A DNA stretch of 18,398 nucleotides, taken from the NCBI GenBank assembly GCA_964383535.1, contig CAYLHS010000045.1, positions 1 to 18,398 of the forward strand, given 5' to 3'. The position numbers and the translations under genes are program-made. Position 1 is the stretch's first letter; every line of letters begins with the position of its first letter. Below, one piece after another: positions 7,009 to 14,632 of this stretch. The notes below the pieces were generated by a model that worked only from the letters and a program-made list of their open reading frames with translations, had not been told where the DNA came from and did no database searches. The stretch comes from CAYLHS01 sp964383535 (GTDB lineage Bacteria; Actinomycetota; Acidimicrobiia; Spongiisociales; UBA4744).

Positions 7009-7811
7009 GTCTGCACCTCGAAGGTCCGGAGGGCGTCGTTCAGGGATGTCTTGTCGTCTGTGGAATCTGATCGTCGACCGATGATCAGCGCCGCGGGAAG
7101 TTGGTAGGTACCCGCGGGAAACGACTTCGGTCGTGTGCCGGGGATGACCACCGACCGGGCAGGGACACGACCCCGGTACTCGATCGGTTCGGTTCCGGTC
7201 ACGTCGATGACGGGAATGCTGGAGGACAGGACCACGTTCGCGCCGAGCACCGCGCCCTCTTCGACGACGACTCCTTCGACGACGACGGATCTACTGCCGA
7301 TGAACGCCCCGTCCTCGATGATGACGGGCCTGGCCGCGGGCGGCTCCAGGACTCCCCCGATGCCGACACCGCCGGAGAGGTGAACGTTCTTGCCAATCTG
7401 CGCGCACGAGCCGACGGTCGCCCACGTGTCGATCATGGTGCCCGTCCCCACCCGTGCACCGATGTTGACGTAGCCGGGCATGACGACGACACCCGGTTCG
7501 CAGAATGCGCCGTATCGGACCGTTCCCGGTGGCACCACCCGCACGCCTGCTGCTGCCAGGTCGTGCTTGGTCGCGATCTTGTCGTGGTACTCGAACGGCC
7601 CTGACTGGGTGGTCGTCAGCGGCTGCATTCGGAAGTAGAGCATGATGGCTTCTTTGACCCACTGGTTGACGCCCCATTCACCGTCGGTCTTCTCGGCGAC
7701 ACGAACCTCACCACGGTCGAGCGACGCGATCGTGCGCTGTACCGCCTCCCGCGCCTCCTCCAACAGTGCCAGGTCGGCGTACGCGGCTTCAATCAGTTCC
7801 CGGTCAGACAC
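7005..7811 (-). CDS. dapD: Tetrahydrodipicolinate N-succinyltransferase, E. coli-type
   Basis: 268 aa, close to the 274 aa of the E. coli enzyme. It transfers succinyl from succinyl-CoA to tetrahydrodipicolinate. An N-terminal helical domain (1-100) with VNQWVKEAIMLYFRM precedes a left-handed beta-helix of hexapeptide repeats (about 105-230): GYVNIGARVGTGTMIDTWATVGSCAQIGKNVHLSGGVGIGG in outline, then IEDGAFIGSR and EEGAVLGANV. The start is GTG at 7811, supported by GGAGG about 10 nt upstream, and it overlaps dapC by 19 bp. The oddity is the family. Mycobacteria and corynebacteria use a longer, divergent DapD, while this one reads like the proteobacterial form. Confidence 0.95.
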   Translation of the reverse strand: MSDRELIEAAYADLALLEEAREAVQRTIASLDRGEVRVAEKTDGEWGVNQWVKEAIMLYFRMQPLTTTQSGPFEYHDKIATKHDLAAAGVRVVPPGTVRYGAFCEPGVVVMPGYVNIGARVGTGTMIDTWATVGSCAQIGKNVHLSGGVGIGGVLEPPAARPVIIEDGAFIGSRSVVVEGVVVEEGAVLGANVVLSSSIPVIDVTGTEPIEYRGRVPARSVVIPGTRPKSFPAGTYQLPAALIIGRRSDSTDDKTSLNDALRTFEVQT

Positions 7812-8932
7812 GACCGCACCACCTCCACCGCTGCATCACACTCCTCGACCGTCGGGACGAGTGCCAGCCGGATGAACCCCTGGCCGCCGGCACCGAACGC
7901 GGACCCCGGCGAGACGATCACCCCCGACTCGAGGAGCCGTCGTGAGACCACAGTGTCGTCACCGACCTCCACCCACAGGTACAGCGCACCTTCCGATGCC
8001 GCCACCCGGTACCCGAGCGATGTGAACGCCTCGGAGAGGATCGCCCGTTTGGTGCTGAAGATCTTGCGGCGCACTTCCGGATGTGCATCGTCGGACCATG
8101 CGGCGATTGCCGCCGCCTGGACGAACTCGGGGGAAGCGGTTCCCGTCGAGCTCCGAAGCTCTCGCAGGAGGTGGATGGCCTCAGCGTCGCCCACGATCGC
8201 CCCGCTCCGATACCCGGTCATCCCCGAACGCTTCGACAGACTCAGATAGGACAGCACGCCGGTGAACCGATCGTCGGCGACCTGCAGGATCGACGGCGGA
8301 GGTTCGTGTTCGTAGATGTCGGCGTAGCACTCGTCGGAGCAGACGAGCGTCTCGTGTGACCGTGCCGCGTCGTGGATTGCCTGAAGTTGTTCCCTGGACG
8401 CGACGGCCCCGGTCGGATTGTGCGGGTAGTTGATCCACAGCAACGACGCGCGGTCCCACGTGTCGATCTGGGCCGGACTGAGCACGAAGTCCCCGCCCAG
8501 ACGAACGGGAATGAGTTCGGCCCCGGCGAGCGCAGCACCTCGTTCATACACCGGGTAGGCAGGGGTTGGCCAGATGACGGCGTCGCCGGCGGCGCGATCG
8601 ACGAACGCCAATGCGGTGGAGAAGATCGCCTCTTTCGCTCCCGACGTGGCGAGGACGTGCCGTTCGGGATCGACCGTGACGCCGAATCGGCGCATCACGT
8701 AGTCGGCGATCGCAGCTCGCAGCTCGGGAAGGCCGGCCGTGGTCGGGTACTGGGAGACGGCCGGAACCGCGGCCTTCAGCGCCTCGGGGATGAACGTCGG
8801 GGTCGGCTCCCGCGGATCGCCGAGCGAGAAGTCGATCATGCTCTCGCCTGCGGCACGCATCGCGCGGGCTTTCTCCTGGAGCGGTGCCATCGGGTAGGTA
8901 CCCATCGACGTGAGGACCGGGTTGGCATGCAT
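7793..8932 (-). CDS. dapC: Succinyldiaminopimelate aminotransferase, PLP fold type I
   Basis: 379 aa, class I/II aminotransferase. It would transaminate N-succinyl-2-amino-6-ketopimelate using glutamate. PLP contacts are visible: SGAKEAI near 97-103, NYPHNPTG with N172, SDECYADIY with D200 and Y203, SLSKRSGMTGYRSG with Schiff-base lysine K234, and a C-terminal FIRLALV arginine that binds the substrate carboxylate. The N-terminal FSLGDPREPTP is typical of the actinobacterial DapC group. Its place directly before dapD and dapE supports the specific assignment over a general aspartate or alanine aminotransferase. The gap to ligA is 19 bp and carries a candidate leaderless promoter, so the dap genes may have their own transcript. 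Confidence 0.92.
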   Translation of the reverse strand: MHANPVLTSMGTYPMAPLQEKARAMRAAGESMIDFSLGDPREPTPTFIPEALKAAVPAVSQYPTTAGLPELRAAIADYVMRRFGVTVDPERHVLATSGAKEAIFSTALAFVDRAAGDAVIWPTPAYPVYERGAALAGAELIPVRLGGDFVLSPAQIDTWDRASLLWINYPHNPTGAVASREQLQAIHDAARSHETLVCSDECYADIYEHEPPPSILQVADDRFTGVLSYLSLSKRSGMTGYRSGAIVGDAEAIHLLRELRSSTGTASPEFVQAAAIAAWSDDAHPEVRRKIFSTKRAILSEAFTSLGYRVAASEGALYLWVEVGDDTVVSRRLLESGVIVSPGSAFGAGGQGFIRLALVPTVEECDAAVEVVRSCLTGN

Positions 8933-8939
8933 GTCTTGA

Positions 8940-8945
8940 ACGGTA
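8940..8945 (-). promoter_or_regulatory. Candidate leaderless -10 box for dapC
   Basis: On the minus strand TACCGT ends 7 nt before the dapC ATG at 8932, inside the short ligA-dapC gap. There is no Shine-Dalgarno sequence, which fits initiation on a leaderless mRNA. A matching -35 is not evident, and it would lie inside ligA. Confidence 0.4.
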
Positions 8946-8951
8946 GTCGGG

Positions 8952-10973
8952 TCAGCCCCGTGTTTCGGGTCGATCTTCGGGACCGTGTCGGAGGAGCCGT
9001 TCGAACCCCTCCTCGTCGAGAACGGGGACTCCGAGGGCGGCCGCCTTGGCGAGTTTCGATCCTGCAGAAGCTCCGGCGACTACAAACGACGTCCTGCCGG
9101 ACACCGATCCAGACACGGTCCCTCCGCCGGCTTCGATCGCCGCGGTGGCGGCTTCCCTGGTCCAACGCTCGAGCGTGCCGGTGAGCACGATCCTCAACCC
9201 GGTGAGCAAGCCGGTCGCGCCGGTCACCTCCTCCGTGAGGCGAACCCCCGCCGAGCGAAGGCGGTCGATGAGCTCGATCGTCTCGGTAGCGGTCGCCCAC
9301 CGCCGCACGGACGACGCGATCGTCGGGCCGACACCCTCGACGGCGGCGATATCGGCTTCGGGGGCGGCGAGCAGCAGATCGATGCTTGGGAAAGCTCGCG
9401 TGAGCGTGCGAGCCATCGTTCCCCCGACGTGGCGGACTCCGAGCCCGATGAGCAGCCTCGACAGGGGACGGGACTTCGACGCCTCGATCCCGGCCATCAG
9501 GTTGCCGACGGACACGTCGCCCCAACCCTCGAAACCTTCGAAGTCGTCGGGTGTCAACGAGTAGATGTCGGCCGGGTCATGGATGAGACCCCGCTCGATC
9601 AGCAGATCGATCGTCTTGTAGCCAAGACCCTCGATATCCATGCCGCCGCGTGACGCGAAGTGGAACAGCCATTCCCTGAGACGTGCAGGGCACGACAACC
9701 CCCCGGTGCAGCGGGCCACCTTCTCCCCTTCCGGTTTCACGATCGGGTTGTCGCAGAACGGACAGTTCGCCGGCATGTTCCACACGATCTCCTCACCGGT
9801 GCGCAGCGATAGGACCGGTCCGATGACTTCGGGGATCACTTCACCTGCCCGCCTGACGACCACCTCGTCGCCGATGCGGACATCCTTGCGATGGACCTCG
9901 TCCTCGTTGTGCAGCGTGGACCTGGAGACCATCGCTCCTCCCACGAAGACGGGCCTCAACACTGCGTATGGCGTGGCCCGCCCCGTTCGTCCCACGCCGA
10001 CTCGGATGTCGAGGAGGCGCGTCGTGCGCTCCTCCGGCGGGAACTTGTAGGCGACTGCCCAGCGGGGTGCGTGCGACGTGGACCCGAGAGCCCGCTGCTC
10101 GGCGAGGTCGTCGACCTTGACGACAACCCCATCCGTGGCGTAGCCGACCGAATGGCGTGCCTGTTCGGCACCGCGCAGGTACTCCTCGACGCCGTCGAGG
10201 TCCGCAACCGGCTTCGAGGCGGGGTTGACCCTGAGTCCCAGCTCACCGAGCCAGGCGAGCACCTCCCCATGCGAATCGAACGCGGGGCCGCCTTCGACGG
10301 AGCCAAGGTGGTACATCCAGGTGGAGAGACGCCTGGAGGCGGTGACCGAGGGGTCCTTCTGCCGGAGCGATCCCGCGGCGGCGTTGCGGGGATTGACGAA
10401 GAGGCGTTCACCCGCCTCCGCCTGGCGTTCGTTGAGCGCTTCGAACGCCTCGTCCGACATATACACCTCACCCCGGACTTCGAGCAGCGAGGGGGCGGTG
10501 CCTCGCAAACGCAGCGGCACGGACTCGATTGCCCGTACGTTGGCCGTGATGTCCTCGCCGACGGTGCCGTCGCCCCGCGTCGCCGCCACCGTGAGCACAC
10601 CCTGCTCATAGACCAGCGACACGGCAAGCCCGTCGATCTTCAACTCGCAGACGTAGCCGGACGGGGCATGACCGAGCAGCCGCTCCGCACGGGACTCCCA
10701 GCCTTCAAGCTCATCGAGCGACTCGACGTTGTCCAACGAGAACATGCGCTCCCTGTGGCGCACCGGAGCGAACAGATCGGCAGTCGGAGACCCGACGCGC
10801 TGCGTCGGCGAATCGGCGGTGATCAGCTCAGGGTGGGCCTCTTCGAGAGCGCGCAACTTCCGGACGAGCTGGTCGTAGTCGTAGTCGGAGATCTGCGGGT
10901 CGTCGAGCACGAAATACCGGTACGCGTGCTCCCTGATCTGCTCACGGAGTCGCTCGACCTCGTCAACATTCAT
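8952..10973 (-). CDS. ligA: NAD-dependent DNA ligase
   Basis: 673 aa, full length for LigA, which seals nicks in replication and repair using NAD. The domain Ia segment YRYFVLDDPQISDYDYDQL binds NMN. The adenylation lysine is K112 in CELKIDG, followed by GDGTVGEDIT. The OB fold comes next. A four-cysteine zinc finger is visible in NCPFCDNP and ARCTGGLSCPARL, and the helix-hairpin-helix array then includes GLGVRHVGGTMA and AVEGVGPTIASS. A C-terminal BRCT domain (about 590-665) begins GLRIVLTGTLERW. The ATG lies inside the end of mnmA (11-bp overlap), a link also seen in the actinobacterial iscS-mnmA-ligA neighbourhood. No key residue is missing. Confidence 0.98.
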   Translation of the reverse strand: MNVDEVERLREQIREHAYRYFVLDDPQISDYDYDQLVRKLRALEEAHPELITADSPTQRVGSPTADLFAPVRHRERMFSLDNVESLDELEGWESRAERLLGHAPSGYVCELKIDGLAVSLVYEQGVLTVAATRGDGTVGEDITANVRAIESVPLRLRGTAPSLLEVRGEVYMSDEAFEALNERQAEAGERLFVNPRNAAAGSLRQKDPSVTASRRLSTWMYHLGSVEGGPAFDSHGEVLAWLGELGLRVNPASKPVADLDGVEEYLRGAEQARHSVGYATDGVVVKVDDLAEQRALGSTSHAPRWAVAYKFPPEERTTRLLDIRVGVGRTGRATPYAVLRPVFVGGAMVSRSTLHNEDEVHRKDVRIGDEVVVRRAGEVIPEVIGPVLSLRTGEEIVWNMPANCPFCDNPIVKPEGEKVARCTGGLSCPARLREWLFHFASRGGMDIEGLGYKTIDLLIERGLIHDPADIYSLTPDDFEGFEGWGDVSVGNLMAGIEASKSRPLSRLLIGLGVRHVGGTMARTLTRAFPSIDLLLAAPEADIAAVEGVGPTIASSVRRWATATETIELIDRLRSAGVRLTEEVTGATGLLTGLRIVLTGTLERWTREAATAAIEAGGGTVSGSVSGRTSFVVAGASAGSKLAKAAALGVPVLDEEGFERLLRHGPEDRPETRG

Positions 10974-12030
10974 CGGCGCTCATTCTCGCATTCGCGATCG
11001 TCCCTCCTCCAAGCACACGATCTCCGTCGTAGAGAACGGCGCTCTGTCCTGCGGCGACACCCTCGAGCGGTTCGACGAAGTGGACCGAGGTGCCGTCGGA
11101 GCCCAGAACGGCGTCGTGTACGTCCCCGTGGGCTCTGATCTGCACGGACACGGGACCGGTCGGCGGTTCGCCCGCCACCCATGACGGTTCCCCCAACTCG
11201 AGACCGTCGACAGGGGCGGATCCGCGTCTTCCGATCACTACCGTCGCTGTCGATGGCCGGATCTCCTGCACATATCGGGGTGTCCCGAACGCGATGCCGA
11301 GGCCCCTGCGTTGCCCGATCGTGAAGTCGACAACTCCGTCGTGTCGACCGACGATCGCGCCTTCCTGGTCGACGATCGGGCCCGGCACGATGGCTTCGGG
11401 GATCTCGCGCCGGAGGAAGGCCCGATAGTCGCCGTCTGCGAAGCAGATGTCCTGGCTGTCACGCTTGCCTGCCGTGCGCAGGCCGAGGTCGTGTGCGATG
11501 GTCCGCACGGCGTCCTTGCGATACTCGCCGACAGGGAAACGGACCCGGGCCAGCGCGTCGCGCCCGAGCATGTACAGGACGTACGACTGATCCTTGTCCT
11601 TGTCGACGCTCCGAAACAGGCTGAAGGTCGAACCCTCGGACACGACGCGCGCGTAGTGCCCCGTGACGAGCAGGTCGCACCCCAGATCCTCGGCCCATCC
11701 GAGCAGATGATCGAACTTGACGACCCGATTGCACGAGATGCAGGGGTTTGGCGTGCGGCCATCCAGGTAGTCGCTGATGAACGGGTCCACGATGCCGGCT
11801 CTGAACTCCTCTGTGGCGTCGAGCACGTAGTACGGGATGCCGAGCGTCGCCGCGACGCGGCGGGCGTCCTCGGAATCGGCGAGGGTGCAACACCCGGAGG
11901 TCGGGAGGGAACCATCGGCGCCGGCCCACAGCTTCAGCGTGGCGCCGATCACCTCGTGACCCTCCTGAACCATCAGGGCCGCGGCGACGGAGGAATCGAC
12001 ACCCCCACTCATCGCAGCCAGCACCTTCAC
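10963..12030 (-). CDS. mnmA: tRNA-specific 2-thiouridylase
   Basis: 355 aa. It adenylates U34 of the tRNAs for Lys, Glu and Gln and replaces the 2-oxygen with sulfur. The PP-loop SGGVDSS (8-14) binds ATP. The catalytic cysteine is C97 in NPCISCN, and its partner C196 lies in SQDICF, matching E. coli C102 and C199. DFTIGQRRGLGIA marks the central domain, followed by the C-terminal beta barrel. The start is GTG at 12030, overlapping the iscS stop as GTGA. Direct coupling to iscS makes sense because IscS is the sulfur donor. No TusABCDE relay is in view, so sulfur probably passes straight from IscS, as proposed for other Gram-positive bacteria. Confidence 0.97.
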   Translation of the reverse strand: MKVLAAMSGGVDSSVAAALMVQEGHEVIGATLKLWAGADGSLPTSGCCTLADSEDARRVAATLGIPYYVLDATEEFRAGIVDPFISDYLDGRTPNPCISCNRVVKFDHLLGWAEDLGCDLLVTGHYARVVSEGSTFSLFRSVDKDKDQSYVLYMLGRDALARVRFPVGEYRKDAVRTIAHDLGLRTAGKRDSQDICFADGDYRAFLRREIPEAIVPGPIVDQEGAIVGRHDGVVDFTIGQRRGLGIAFGTPRYVQEIRPSTATVVIGRRGSAPVDGLELGEPSWVAGEPPTGPVSVQIRAHGDVHDAVLGSDGTSVHFVEPLEGVAAGQSAVLYDGDRVLGGGTIANARMSADEC

Positions 12031-13142
12031 CGTCCATCTCCTATCGCACGCAGGACCGCGTCCGCAGCCATGTCACCATCCTCGGGAACGGTCGTCCAGC
12101 CGAACGTGAAACGGAAGCACTCTCTGGCTCTGGCGGCGTCGAATCCCATTGCGGAAAGCACATGGCTCACGTCCGCTGCACCACTCTGACAGGCGGAACC
12201 GGCCGACGCAGCGACACCTTCCTGATCCAGACGGATGAGCACCGTGTCGTTTCTGACCCCCGGTATCCGCACGTGGGAATGCTGCACGAGGCGCCCGTCG
12301 ACGGGCGCGTTGATCTCGAGCCCGTCGATCTCCGACCAGAGACGCTCCTCGAAGCGCCGGCGGGCCTCTCCCACATCCGCCCTGAACCGTTCGCGATCCT
12401 TCACGGCGGCGTGCATGGCCGCGACCATAGCCACGATTCCCGGCACGTTCTGGGTTCCGGAGCGAAGCCCCCACTCTTGCCCACCGCCATGCACGAGTGG
12501 CTCGAGATGCGTTCCCGACCGCACGTACAGCAACCCGACGCCCTTGGGCCCGCCGAACTTGTGTGCGGCGAGCGTCAGCATGTCGACTCCGAGCTCTTCC
12601 ACGTCGACGGCCTCGGAGATGAACGCCTGGACTGCGTCCGTGTGCACGATCGCCCCGCGGGCGTGCGCCTCACGGACCACGGCGCGAACCGGTTCGATGA
12701 CCCCCGTCTCGTTGTTGGCGAGCATCACCGAGACGACCGAGGGGTATTCCTCCGCCGCTGCTCCGATCTCGGTCGGGTCGACCCTCCCCCAGTGGTCGAC
12801 CGCCACGAACGTCACGTTGTGCCCGAGCCGTTCGACGAACCGGGCCGACTCGATGACCGCGTCGTGCTCAACCGGGGAGACCACGAGGCGAAGATCCGAG
12901 GCGAGCACGGCGCCGATGACCGCGAGGTTGTCGGATTCCGATCCTCCGCCGGTAAACACGATCTCTCGAGGTGACGCCCCGATCAACCCCGCAGCCTGTT
13001 CCCGTGCATCCTCGAGCAGGTTCTTGGAATCCCTCGCCGTCCCATGAATCCCTGAGGGATTGCCGAACCCGGCCGCCTGGAACGCTGCCATGGCCTCGGG
13101 ACGACCGGGGGTCGTGGCCGCGTGATCGAGGTACAAGGTCAT
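12027..13142 (-). CDS. iscS: Cysteine desulfurase, NifS/IscS family
   Basis: 371 aa from ATG at 13142, where MTLYLDHAATTP is the classic NifS/IscS N-terminus. A longer frame reaching 13286 is rejected because it runs antiparallel-free through the tetR 3' end and adds a non-conserved basic tail. This PLP enzyme takes sulfur from cysteine as a persulfide. Visible are VEHDAV (91-96), ANNETGVIEP, the PLP lysine K195 in AAHKFGGPKG, and catalytic C318 in GSACQSGAADVSHVL. It starts 10 bp after the tetR stop and overlaps mnmA by 4 nt. It likely feeds tRNA thiolation, and whether it also supplies Fe-S assembly (SufS usually does in actinobacteria) is open. Confidence 0.94.
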   Translation of the reverse strand: MTLYLDHAATTPGRPEAMAAFQAAGFGNPSGIHGTARDSKNLLEDAREQAAGLIGASPREIVFTGGGSESDNLAVIGAVLASDLRLVVSPVEHDAVIESARFVERLGHNVTFVAVDHWGRVDPTEIGAAAEEYPSVVSVMLANNETGVIEPVRAVVREAHARGAIVHTDAVQAFISEAVDVEELGVDMLTLAAHKFGGPKGVGLLYVRSGTHLEPLVHGGGQEWGLRSGTQNVPGIVAMVAAMHAAVKDRERFRADVGEARRRFEERLWSEIDGLEINAPVDGRLVQHSHVRIPGVRNDTVLIRLDQEGVAASAGSACQSGAADVSHVLSAMGFDAARARECFRFTFGWTTVPEDGDMAADAVLRAIGDGR

Positions 13143-13152
13143 CGGCGGTCTA

Positions 13153-13821
13153 TCACGACTCCGGCTGGTCCACGGTGGGCCGGGAAACGGCGCTCGTGAT
13201 CGCGATGATGGCTTGTTCGACCACATCCATGTCGATCCTTTCCGGATCGATGCTCCGCTGGAGCGCCAAACCCTCGACGAGCGCAACCATCATCATGGCG
13301 GTCGACTCGACGGTGAATGGGGCCCTGAACTCGTGGCCGGAGCCGGCGAAGAACAGCGAGATCAGATCCCCTACCTTCTCTCGTGCCTCCTCGTAGCCGG
13401 CCCTCAGGTGCTCGACGACGACCTCACGGCTCCGTGTCAATGCCCAGAGGTACATGTGCATCGCGAACGCGGTGTCCGTCATCGTGGCGTCGACCGTCCG
13501 CTTGATGGCTTCGATCGCGAGATGCTCCGGCGCCATACCCTCCGAGTGCTCGACCAGATCCACGACCTCGTCGATCGCTTTCGACCGGGTCACCGCCAGC
13601 GCATACTCGAGGAAGTCCACGAGAAACGCGTCTCGGTCCAGCCAGCGGTTGTAGAACGCGCCGGTCGTCAACCCTGCATGCTGTGACACTCTGGCCGCCG
13701 TCAACTGGTCGAAGACACGCGGCGTGGTCCTGGTCACCCCCTCGCCTACTTCGAATGCCCCGATCGCCAGGTCCCATGCGGCCGCGAGCAGCCGCTCTTT
13801 GGAATCGCGTTGATCTCCCAT
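13153..13821 (-). CDS. TetR-family transcriptional regulator
   Basis: 222 aa. The N-terminal helix RLLAAAWDLAIGAF and the helix-turn-helix at roughly 40-61 (LTAARVSQHAGLTTGAFYNRW), followed by LDRDAFLVDFL, match the TetR DNA-binding domain. The rest is a helical ligand and dimer domain that cannot be assigned to an effector. About ten extra residues separate helix 1 from helix 2 compared with a usual TetR. It sits 27 bp after an enoyl-CoA hydratase gene and 10 bp before iscS, all on one strand. An acyl-CoA ligand and control of the upstream meaB/hydratase genes is my inference from context, since TetR proteins often control neighbouring genes and themselves. No operator palindrome was identified. 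Confidence 0.85.
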   Translation of the reverse strand: MGDQRDSKERLLAAAWDLAIGAFEVGEGVTRTTPRVFDQLTAARVSQHAGLTTGAFYNRWLDRDAFLVDFLEYALAVTRSKAIDEVVDLVEHSEGMAPEHLAIEAIKRTVDATMTDTAFAMHMYLWALTRSREVVVEHLRAGYEEAREKVGDLISLFFAGSGHEFRAPFTVESTAMMMVALVEGLALQRSIDPERIDMDVVEQAIIAITSAVSRPTVDQPES

Positions 13822-13829
13822 AGTCCGTC

Positions 13830-13835
13830 ATCCTA
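13830..13835 (-). promoter_or_regulatory. Candidate -10 box just upstream of tetR
   Basis: On the minus strand TAGGAT ends 8 nt before the tetR ATG at 13821, within the 27-bp gap after the hydratase gene. The start would be leaderless or nearly so. A weak AGGA in the same place could instead act as a ribosome binding site, so the call is tentative. Confidence 0.3.
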
Positions 13836-13848
13836 CTATGAAGAACGC

Positions 13849-14589
13849 CTACCTGCCCTGGAAGTTCGCCGCCCGTTTCTCGATGAACGCCTGCAGGCCC
13901 TCATGGGCATCTTCGCTGCCGAACGTGCCGGCGAATTCCTCCCGCTCGACACCCAGACCCTCGGCGAGACCGGCCCTGAGCGCCGCCTTGGCAGCGCCGT
14001 AGGCGACGGTGGGCCCGGACGCCCACTGGTGGGCATCCTCTATCGCGGCATCGAGCACATCGTCGACGACCTTGTCGGCGATCCCCAACTCGAGGGCCTC
14101 CTGTGCAGGAACGTGCCTGCCGGTGAGGATCAGGTCCCGCGCAGCCCTGTAGCCGACGAGCCGGGTGAGGCGTTGTGTTCCTCCGGCGCCGGGAATGATG
14201 CCGAGGAGGATCTCGGGCTGGCCGACCTTGGCATCCGTGGCGAGGTAGCGGAAGTCCGCACCCATGGCGAGTTCCAGCCCCCCGCCCAGCGCGAATCCCC
14301 GAATGGCGGCGATCGTCGGCTTGGCCAGCTCCTCGAGCGCGAGAACGGCGTCGGCGAGTTCAGACGCGATGCCGGTCGTGCCGAACGCCGCTTGGAACTC
14401 CTTGATGTCGGCCCCCGCAGCGAAGTGTGGCGCCCCTGTCACGACCAGAGCTCTGATGGATGGGTCTGCTGCACGCGAGAATGCCTCCAGCAGCTCCGAG
14501 GCGAGGCCGGCCGACAGAGCATTGACGGGCGGCCGGTCGAGCCGCACCACTGCGACGGAATCGTCTACCGAGTACTCGACGAACTGCAT
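13849..14589 (-). CDS. Enoyl-CoA hydratase/isomerase (crotonase family)
   Basis: 246 aa from ATG at 14589, preceded by GGAGG with a 7-nt spacer. A longer open frame to 14778 overlaps meaB and is not conserved-looking. The fold is crotonase: AAGADIKEF (57-65) forms part of the CoA oxyanion hole, and GFALGGGLELAMG supplies the second half. Both catalytic glutamates of true hydratases are present, E106 in GGGLELA and E126 in GQPEILLGIIPGAGGTQRLTR, so a 2-trans-enoyl-CoA hydratase is more likely than an isomerase or dehalogenase. It lies 43 bp after meaB and 27 bp before tetR. It may serve beta-oxidation or short-chain acyl-CoA breakdown that yields propionyl-CoA, which would explain its link to MeaB. 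Confidence 0.92.
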   Translation of the reverse strand: MQFVEYSVDDSVAVVRLDRPPVNALSAGLASELLEAFSRAADPSIRALVVTGAPHFAAGADIKEFQAAFGTTGIASELADAVLALEELAKPTIAAIRGFALGGGLELAMGADFRYLATDAKVGQPEILLGIIPGAGGTQRLTRLVGYRAARDLILTGRHVPAQEALELGIADKVVDDVLDAAIEDAHQWASGPTVAYGAAKAALRAGLAEGLGVEREEFAGTFGSEDAHEGLQAFIEKRAANFQGR

Positions 14590-14632
14590 GCACCGTCCTC
14601 CAGCTACCTTGTTCCGAGCGTAGCGCGCCCGA

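Noticed and set aside
9891..11138. 415-codon open frame on the plus strand, antisense to ligA and mnmA
   Set aside because: It spans two well-defined genes on the opposite strand and shows no recognisable domain or upstream initiation site.
13143..13286. N-terminal extension of the cysteine desulfurase
   Set aside because: The extension lies in the tetR coding region and encodes a non-conserved basic peptide. The NifS-type N-terminus begins at the ATG at 13142.
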